This document shows positions 58,775-64,000 of a stretch of 64,000 bases of DNA, piece by piece (position 1 is the first letter of the stretch; each line of letters opens with the position of its first letter). The translations under genes and the position numbers were made by a program. The DNA lies in the NCBI GenBank assembly GCA_041736895.1, contig JBGSSS010000005.1:4083-68082 (forward strand). Reading direction: 5' to 3'. The notes below the pieces were generated by a model. The model was not told the origin of the DNA. It was given only the letters and a program-made list of their open reading frames with translations, and did not search any database. The stretch comes from JANRLT01 sp041736895. Lineage in GTDB: Bacteria > Planctomycetota > Planctomycetia > Pirellulales > JALHPA01.

Positions 58775-61363
58775 ATGGCAGACAAACCAAAAATCTCTGT
58801 CCGTGACATTCTGTTGACGCAGCGGGGCCTCGCTTTTGTCTCTACCGCTGGGGTCTCGGCGCAGTATGCCGTGCGGGCTGTCGAGCTAGAACTCGCGGAG
58901 CTGGGATATGTCATCTCTAAGCGCCTGCAAGAGCGCCTGTGTCGTTGCTCCAACGAAGGTTTAACGGCCTTCCGAGCCGAAACGATCAATGCTTTGCAGG
59001 AACATCTCGGCGTGCAAAAACACGAGCCGCTGTTCCGCCAGTTTCCCCAGGGCATCCCCAACGACACCGACGACCTTTGGTGGAAGAAGGTACTCGTCCA
59101 TTTTCTACAAGCCGAAGATCAGCCGTGTTTGTTCTGCGGACGCACCGGCACGACTCACGTGCTGAATCCCTGCAAGCATGTGGTTTGCGATTACTGTTTC
59201 GACGGCTCGAACTACAGCGCTTGCCCCACTTGCGAGCACCATGTTGACCGCAGCTCCCCATTTTTCAAAGCAGAGCCTGATCACCAGCCGGGTAAGGAAT
59301 CTGTCGACTTTCAGCGGCTCGATCTGGGCGGCGATGAAACAAAAGCAGTAAAAGAACTGTTCCTAAGGCTGTGCGAACGAAAACAAGCACTGTCCGAAAC
59401 GGATCGCACGACGCTCGCGGCTATCGCGCGCGAATACAAAACTCAAATCCTCGCATGGCTGCCGGCAACAATACCCGTGCGCGAAAACGTCGCAATTGTC
59501 TTCGGCACACTGTTTCAAGAATGTCCCTCCGCCGAAGTCTTGCCGATTGCCAAGCGATATCTGTTAACAGCGACCGATGTGTTGCGTTTCCTCGCGGTCT
59601 ATTCCGGCTGCGATGGCTCGCTGCTGCAGGAAACGATTCACAAACAAGTCGGAGTTCAAGAAAAAACGAGCCGATTTTGGAGTAAAGTCGCGAAATTTTT
59701 TGGCGACAATACCCCGCCAGCGCGGATCCACACCGTCACTGTTTCGCTGCGCGTGAATCGTTTCAAAGTCGCGAAGCTCTCGCGCTCGCTCCGCCGCGCG
59801 CTGCTGGAAATCCTCAATCAACTGCCGCGCGAAGCGCTCTTCGAAGACATGCTCCGGCATCGCTCGTACTGGGTTTGGGCGGGCGAGTTCTTGCACCCTG
59901 GCGAATACGCCAAGCGCTACCCGCGCGTGGCGGAAGCGTTTCAAATCGTGCGCAAGAAGAACGAGGCCGGGGTCCCTGCGCCGAAATTCCAGACGTGGTA
60001 CAGCCGGATTGAATCCGCGGCCAAGAATCGCGACATCGAATCCTTGGCCGCAACCTTGAGCGAACGCCCCGGCGAGTTCGCGCGGCGAATTGATTTCGCG
60101 CTGCGCATTGCCCAGGGCCAGTCAGCTCATCTAGAGCTCATCACGCAGTGTTTCCTGGCGCTGCTGCCGAAGATGGCGACCCCGGTGCTGCTCACGCTTT
60201 CGGCGCATTTGCCGAAGCGCATCGAACGAGCCAAGATCCGTGTTTATTGGCCCAAAGCCCGAGTTGCGATGGGTGTATCCGCGCCGGATCAACGCCAGTT
60301 GCTTACCTGGCAAGGAATTCAGCAACTCGTCCAGGCAGTCCGTGGCGAGTTGCTGGAGCGTTTTGCGAAGAAACCCCGCTTTACTCAAGGCATCGTCGAT
60401 ACCGAGCTAGCCGCGATTCCCGTTCCGTTTAATGAACGAACGGCGAGTCCGAGCGCGGTGACGCTTCCCCGCGGAGCGGCAGTGCAAGTCGAACTGCAAA
60501 AAACAATCCGTCTCTTCATGCATTGGTGCGAACCGGAAAAGCATGGCCATGCGACAGATTTGGACCTCTCCGTCGCGCTGTATGACCAGAACTGGAAATA
60601 CCTCGACGTTTGCTCGTACTACCAATTAGAAATTCGCAAGCAAGGCCGCGTCGTCGCGCAAAGCGCTGGTGATCTGCGCGATGCGCCGTGGCCCGACGGT
60701 GCGACCGAGTTCGTCGATTTGCATCGTGACGCGGCGATCAGTCAAGGCGCGCGTTATGCCGTGATGGTGGTCAATAATTATGGCGGCATGCCGTTCAGTC
60801 AGTTGGAGCGCGGCTTCGCCGGCTTGATGCTGCGCGATGATCCGCTGAGCCAGCATTTTGATCCCCGAACGGTGAAACTGAAATTTGCCATCAGCGGCGA
60901 GAACGGCATCTTCATGCCCTGCGTTCTGGACTTGCAAGAACAAAAGCTGCATTGGCTCGACGTTCAGTCCAAGGGCCAACTGGCGATGAACAATGTGTCG
61001 ACCTCCAATAACGCGATCACCAAGATCTGTCCGGAGTTGATCACATACTTCCAAAGCGGCACGCGGCCGTCACTGTATGATCTCGCGTTGCTCCATACGG
61101 CTGCCCGTTGTCAACAAGTGACTTTGTTTGGTAAGGAAAAACATTATTTCCAGCGCCGACCCAACGAAAGCATTCCCGCATTTTATGAACGCTTACTAGC
61201 AGGAACTCAGACCGACCCAGCCAGCCCCGCGAACCCCAACGCGGAGCCTGTCATGGCCCTGCTCTTCCGTGGCAATCTCGAATTACCGGAACAGAGCTTG
61301 GTGTACGCGTTATTTCGCGAACAAGTGATCCCCACGCTGGCCGCTAGCGATTTGTTGAGTTAG
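58775..61363 (+). CDS. RING-finger protein with TerD-like C-terminal region
   Basis: 862 residues. A canonical C3HC4 RING pattern is visible: Cys118, Cys121, Cys133, His135, Cys138, Cys141, Cys150, Cys153 (CLFC...CKHVVCDYC...CPTC). The middle (200-550) is helical and unknown. Residues about 560-760 look like a TerD-type domain: LPRGAAVQVELQKTIRLFMH, DLDLSVALYD, ISQGARYAVMVVNNYGGMPF and FAGLMLRDDP. It agrees with a bacterial family I remember as MXAN_6230/SCO0854 RING-domain proteins. RING domains in eukaryotes are ubiquitin E3 ligases; here the partner is unknown and no E1/E2-like gene is in view. No signal peptide: cytoplasmic. Confidence 0.85.
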   Translation: MADKPKISVRDILLTQRGLAFVSTAGVSAQYAVRAVELELAELGYVISKRLQERLCRCSNEGLTAFRAETINALQEHLGVQKHEPLFRQFPQGIPNDTDDLWWKKVLVHFLQAEDQPCLFCGRTGTTHVLNPCKHVVCDYCFDGSNYSACPTCEHHVDRSSPFFKAEPDHQPGKESVDFQRLDLGGDETKAVKELFLRLCERKQALSETDRTTLAAIAREYKTQILAWLPATIPVRENVAIVFGTLFQECPSAEVLPIAKRYLLTATDVLRFLAVYSGCDGSLLQETIHKQVGVQEKTSRFWSKVAKFFGDNTPPARIHTVTVSLRVNRFKVAKLSRSLRRALLEILNQLPREALFEDMLRHRSYWVWAGEFLHPGEYAKRYPRVAEAFQIVRKKNEAGVPAPKFQTWYSRIESAAKNRDIESLAATLSERPGEFARRIDFALRIAQGQSAHLELITQCFLALLPKMATPVLLTLSAHLPKRIERAKIRVYWPKARVAMGVSAPDQRQLLTWQGIQQLVQAVRGELLERFAKKPRFTQGIVDTELAAIPVPFNERTASPSAVTLPRGAAVQVELQKTIRLFMHWCEPEKHGHATDLDLSVALYDQNWKYLDVCSYYQLEIRKQGRVVAQSAGDLRDAPWPDGATEFVDLHRDAAISQGARYAVMVVNNYGGMPFSQLERGFAGLMLRDDPLSQHFDPRTVKLKFAISGENGIFMPCVLDLQEQKLHWLDVQSKGQLAMNNVSTSNNAITKICPELITYFQSGTRPSLYDLALLHTAARCQQVTLFGKEKHYFQRRPNESIPAFYERLLAGTQTDPASPANPNAEPVMALLFRGNLELPEQSLVYALFREQVIPTLAASDLLS

Positions 61364-61407
61364 CTCAGGTAGTCGCGCGGAATTTTCGCAGTCGCTGGCA
61401 GAACTCG

Positions 61408-62571
61408 TTACTTTCCCAAAAACCACCCCTTCGCCAACACATCCGTCTTGCAGAACTCGAGAATCTGCTTCGCCACCTTTTCGCGGCCGGCTTCTGAAGG
61501 ATGCGTCCCATCGGGGCCAAGATCGCTACGCTCGTAGACCAAGCCGTCAGTCTTGCGCGGCGTGACGCCGTCGGCCCAAAGATACGGGCCCCAGAGCAGC
61601 ACCGGAGCGACGGGCTTCTCGCCAGTGAACGCCAGCTCTTTGTCTCCCTTAATCTGGCGCTGAATGAGCCAGCGCACGGCAAAGGCTCCTTCGTAGGCGT
61701 AGGGTTCGGGATTTAACGAACCGCCGGAGTAACCGCCGTAGATGCGGCTTGAGAGGTAGACGACCTTTAAGTTCGGAAACTTCGCTTTCGCATTCTGGAT
61801 CACGGCGAGCGTGTCTTTTTCGAGCTTGCGCCCATGCTCGGCCAGATCGCCGCGCGGGCCTTTGTTGGCGAGCTTGATCCAGGCGACTTGCACCTGCGCA
61901 GCGCTGATGCCCGCAGCGGTCAGCCGGCGTTCCGCTTCAGTCCATGGCCGCGCGTTGGGATCGACCCATTCGGCCATCGCCTGGCCCCCTTGCGCGCAAT
62001 CGACGATCGTGACGAGTGGTGACTTGCTCTGATCGGCGTCGGCGATTTGTTTGAACTTCGAAAACTCTTGTGTCGCATTGGACATGCTGATCGAGACGAA
62101 CGCGATTCGCCCGTCCTTCGCCGGATTGCCGGCGCGATCGCGTGGTTGAACTTGCGCGAGCGCCGCTTCCGCCGCCTTGCGATGTTCGTCCGGCGGCGTG
62201 TTCTTGCCAGCGCCGTAGAGTCCGCCGTCCTCTTCCTTGTAACGATCTTCGGCCGACATCTCAGTGAGCGGCTTGAAGCCCAGCTTGTCCTTGCCGCCAG
62301 CGGGCGGATTTGCACGGCCCTGTGGTTGCTGACCGGCGCGCCGCGCGGCTTTGGCGCGCTCCAGATAGTCGGCTTCTTCTTTGGTGAGCTGCTCGCCGCG
62401 GCTTTGCTTTTGCAGATAGCCGCGAGCTTTGTCAAAGTCGATTTTTTCGGCTTCACTCTTCTCCGCTTCCTTCGCGGGGGCGGCTGGCTGACTCGGCGTT
62501 TCGCGAACCTGCGCAAGCAGATGACTCACCAGTCCTACGAGCAAGACGCTGAATATCTTGAATGTTTTCAT
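61408..62571 (-). CDS. SGNH-like secreted hypothetical protein
   Basis: 387 residues from ATG 62571. A signal peptide (FKIFSVLLVGLVSHLLAQ) is followed by a charged low-complexity part (Lys/Glu/Ala/Pro, to about residue 100), then a domain with IAFVSISMSNATQEF, VTIVDCAQGGQAMAEW, VVYLSSRIYGGYSGGSLNPE and DGTHPSEAGREKVA, the last being block V (Asp-x-x-His) of SGNH hydrolases. The block I GDS motif is not obvious, with MSNAT in its place, so activity is uncertain. Convergent with the RING gene. Confidence 0.8.
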   Translation of the reverse strand: MKTFKIFSVLLVGLVSHLLAQVRETPSQPAAPAKEAEKSEAEKIDFDKARGYLQKQSRGEQLTKEEADYLERAKAARRAGQQPQGRANPPAGGKDKLGFKPLTEMSAEDRYKEEDGGLYGAGKNTPPDEHRKAAEAALAQVQPRDRAGNPAKDGRIAFVSISMSNATQEFSKFKQIADADQSKSPLVTIVDCAQGGQAMAEWVDPNARPWTEAERRLTAAGISAAQVQVAWIKLANKGPRGDLAEHGRKLEKDTLAVIQNAKAKFPNLKVVYLSSRIYGGYSGGSLNPEPYAYEGAFAVRWLIQRQIKGDKELAFTGEKPVAPVLLWGPYLWADGVTPRKTDGLVYERSDLGPDGTHPSEAGREKVAKQILEFCKTDVLAKGWFLGK

Positions 62572-62574
62572 CAC

Positions 62575-62858
62575 AGAACTCTCATAAAGAGGAGTACGCG
62601 CGGGTGCCCTAGCAGCGAATCAACGGCAATCATCCTTATTATTGAAGACGCTTCACGCGACGAAAAATTCGGACTTGATTCCGCAATCAGGCTGACTGAA
62701 GCTCCGGGGCACTCATGCATATGCATGAGTGGCCGTTGATCGAATCCAGGTTAGTTACGCCGATTGTAACGATCATCCTCCGTGGCAAGGGGAAACTTGG
62801 GCCTTATTCGGGGTCATCGCATAGACGCATTTTTCATAGCCAATTATCATAAGGTGCT
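62575..62858. other. divergent promoter region without gene
   Basis: 284 bases between the SGNH-like and carbamoyltransferase genes. Contains a palindromic CATGCATATGCATG (about 62714-62727). No gene seen. Confidence 0.35.
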
Positions 62859-64000
62859 ATGACCTACTTGCTGGGAATTTCGGCGTTTTATCATGACAGC
62901 GCCGCGGCCTTGATCCGCGATGGGCAAATCGTTGCCGCTGCGCAGGAAGAGCGTTTTACCCGGGTCAAGCACGATCCGGCCTTTCCCAGCGAAGCGGTGG
63001 AATACTGCCTGCGGCAAGCCGGCATCACGGCCAAGCAGCTCGACGGCGTCGTCTTCTACGAGAAGCCGCTGGTCAAGTTCGAGCGCCTGCAGCAAAGTTA
63101 TCTGGCCTACGCGCCGCGCGGGTTTCGTTCCTTCATGAACGCAATCCCGGTCTGGCTCAAGCAGAAACTCTTTCATCCGCGCGAGATTGATCGCGGGCTA
63201 AAGAACGAATACGACGGGCCGATTTATTTTGTCACGCACCACGAATCGCACGCGGCGAGCGCGTTTTATCCTTCGCCGTTTGAGGAAGCAGCCGTCATCA
63301 CCCTCGATGGCGTCGGTGAATGGACGACGACCAGTTGGGGCGTCGGCCGCGGCAACCAGCTCGATCTGCTCAAGGAACTCCGCTTCCCACACTCGCTCGG
63401 GCTGCTCTACAGCGCGATGACCTACTACACCGGGTTCAAGGTGAACTCGGGCGAGTACAAGGTCATGGGTCTGGCACCATACGGCACGCCGAAGTACGCG
63501 GACCTGATCTTCAAACACATCCTCGATCTCAAGGAAGACGGCTCCTTTTGGCTGGACCAGAGCTATTTCAACTATAGCGCCGGCCTGACGATGACGAGTC
63601 CAAAGTTTCACGACCTGTTCGGCGGCCCGCCGCGCGAAGGCGAAGCGCGAATCACGCAGCGCGAGATGGACCTGGCCGCGAGCATCCAAAAAGTCACCGA
63701 AGAGGTCATGCTCCGCATCGCCCGGCATGTCCGCCGCGAGACGGGCCTGGAAAACGCTTGCCTGGCCGGCGGCGTGGCGCTGAATTGCGTGGGCAACGGC
63801 CGTATCCTCCGCGAGGGGCCGTTCAAAAGAATCTGGATCCAGCCAGCCGCAGGGGATGCGGGTGGCGCCCTCGGTGCGGCCCTCTTCCTCTGGCATCAAC
63901 TCCTCGGAAACCGGCGCGTCGCGATCCCAACCGATTCCCAGCAAGGCTCGCTGCTCGGGCCGTCCTACTCGACCCGCGAGATTCGCCAGTTTCTCGACGC
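62859..64000 (+). CDS. carbamoyltransferase (NodU/CmcH family), 3' end beyond window
   Basis: 380 residues visible, open to the window end. The ATG has AAGG four bases upstream. MTYLLGISAFYHDSAAALIR, AAAQEERFTRVKHDPAFPSE, VTHHESHAASAFYPSPFEEA, ITLDGVGEW, VNSGEYKVMGLAPYG and CLAGGVALNCVGNGRIL are typical of the N-terminal Kae1-like half of NodU/CmcH O-carbamoyltransferases, with the metal-binding His pair in HHESHAAS. They transfer carbamoyl from carbamoyl phosphate to a sugar or secondary metabolite; family members usually end with a carbamoyltransferase C-terminal domain, expected just outside the window. Confidence 0.94.
   Translation, partial: MTYLLGISAFYHDSAAALIRDGQIVAAAQEERFTRVKHDPAFPSEAVEYCLRQAGITAKQLDGVVFYEKPLVKFERLQQSYLAYAPRGFRSFMNAIPVWLKQKLFHPREIDRGLKNEYDGPIYFVTHHESHAASAFYPSPFEEAAVITLDGVGEWTTTSWGVGRGNQLDLLKELRFPHSLGLLYSAMTYYTGFKVNSGEYKVMGLAPYGTPKYADLIFKHILDLKEDGSFWLDQSYFNYSAGLTMTSPKFHDLFGGPPREGEARITQREMDLAASIQKVTEEVMLRIARHVRRETGLENACLAGGVALNCVGNGRILREGPFKRIWIQPAAGDAGGALGAALFLWHQLLGNRRVAIPTDSQQGSLLGPSYSTREIRQFLD

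Overview
The window reads as a chromosomal segment of a planctomycete (Planctomycetota; class or order not resolvable by eye). The evidence is the lineage-marker gene families: secreted cytochrome-like DUF1592/DUF1588 and DUF1549/DUF1553 proteins paired with Tat-exported DUF1552 and DUF1501 proteins, a DUF1559 pseudopilin-like protein, PEP-CTERM proteins, and two subunits of the tetrahydromethanopterin-linked formyltransferase/hydrolase complex (FhcA, FhcB). GC is moderately high, with AT-richer islands over toxin-antitoxin genes. I see no rRNA, tRNA, CRISPR array, transposase or integrase.

Layout. 0-11 kb: a divergent block of four large exported genes (DUF1592-DUF1552 leftward, DUF1549/1553-DUF1501 rightward), bordered on each side by a decayed copy of the 3' end of the outermost gene. 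A PemK-type toxin-antitoxin module lies between gene and relic on the left, and a PEP-CTERM gene on the right. 11-21 kb: epimerase, DUF1559 protein, beta-carbonic anhydrase, TPR protein, HDOD protein, a large anti-sigma-like membrane protein, DUF3500 protein. 21-28.5 kb: FhcAB, UxaA-type dehydratase, TerC, GlmU-like transferase. 28.5-33.6 kb: PEP-CTERM metalloprotease, PhoX-type phosphatase, small lipoprotein and membrane protein. 33.7-40 kb: two-component pair (histidine kinase plus sigma-54 activator), LptF/LptG permease, GT87 glycosyltransferase. 40-48.9 kb: nucleoside hydrolase-like protein, quinone oxidoreductase, QueF and QueC, methyltransferase, L,D-transpeptidase-like protein, response regulator, nuclease-like protein, P-II protein, 2Fe-2S ferredoxin. 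48.9-53.2 kb: three related ParE/RelE-type modules among housekeeping genes. 53.2-64 kb: methyltransferase, apolipoprotein N-acyltransferase, Maf, HigBA, M24 peptidase, a RING-finger protein with a TerD-like C-terminal part, an SGNH-like secreted protein and a carbamoyltransferase cut by the window end.

The most unusual layer is between the genes. Many intergenic gaps hold paired inverted-repeat elements: two arms in inverted orientation, usually each arm itself a palindrome, 58-265 bp overall. Several abut stop codons, and some supply them. One family has three copies of 128-129 bp (14988, 17715, 44709). Other notable points are enzymes that keep their fold but lose key residues: an L,D-transpeptidase with Ser for the catalytic Cys, a P-II protein with Phe for the modified Tyr51, and a nucleoside hydrolase lacking calcium-binding Asp. 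All family names are from reading motifs by eye; no database search was run.
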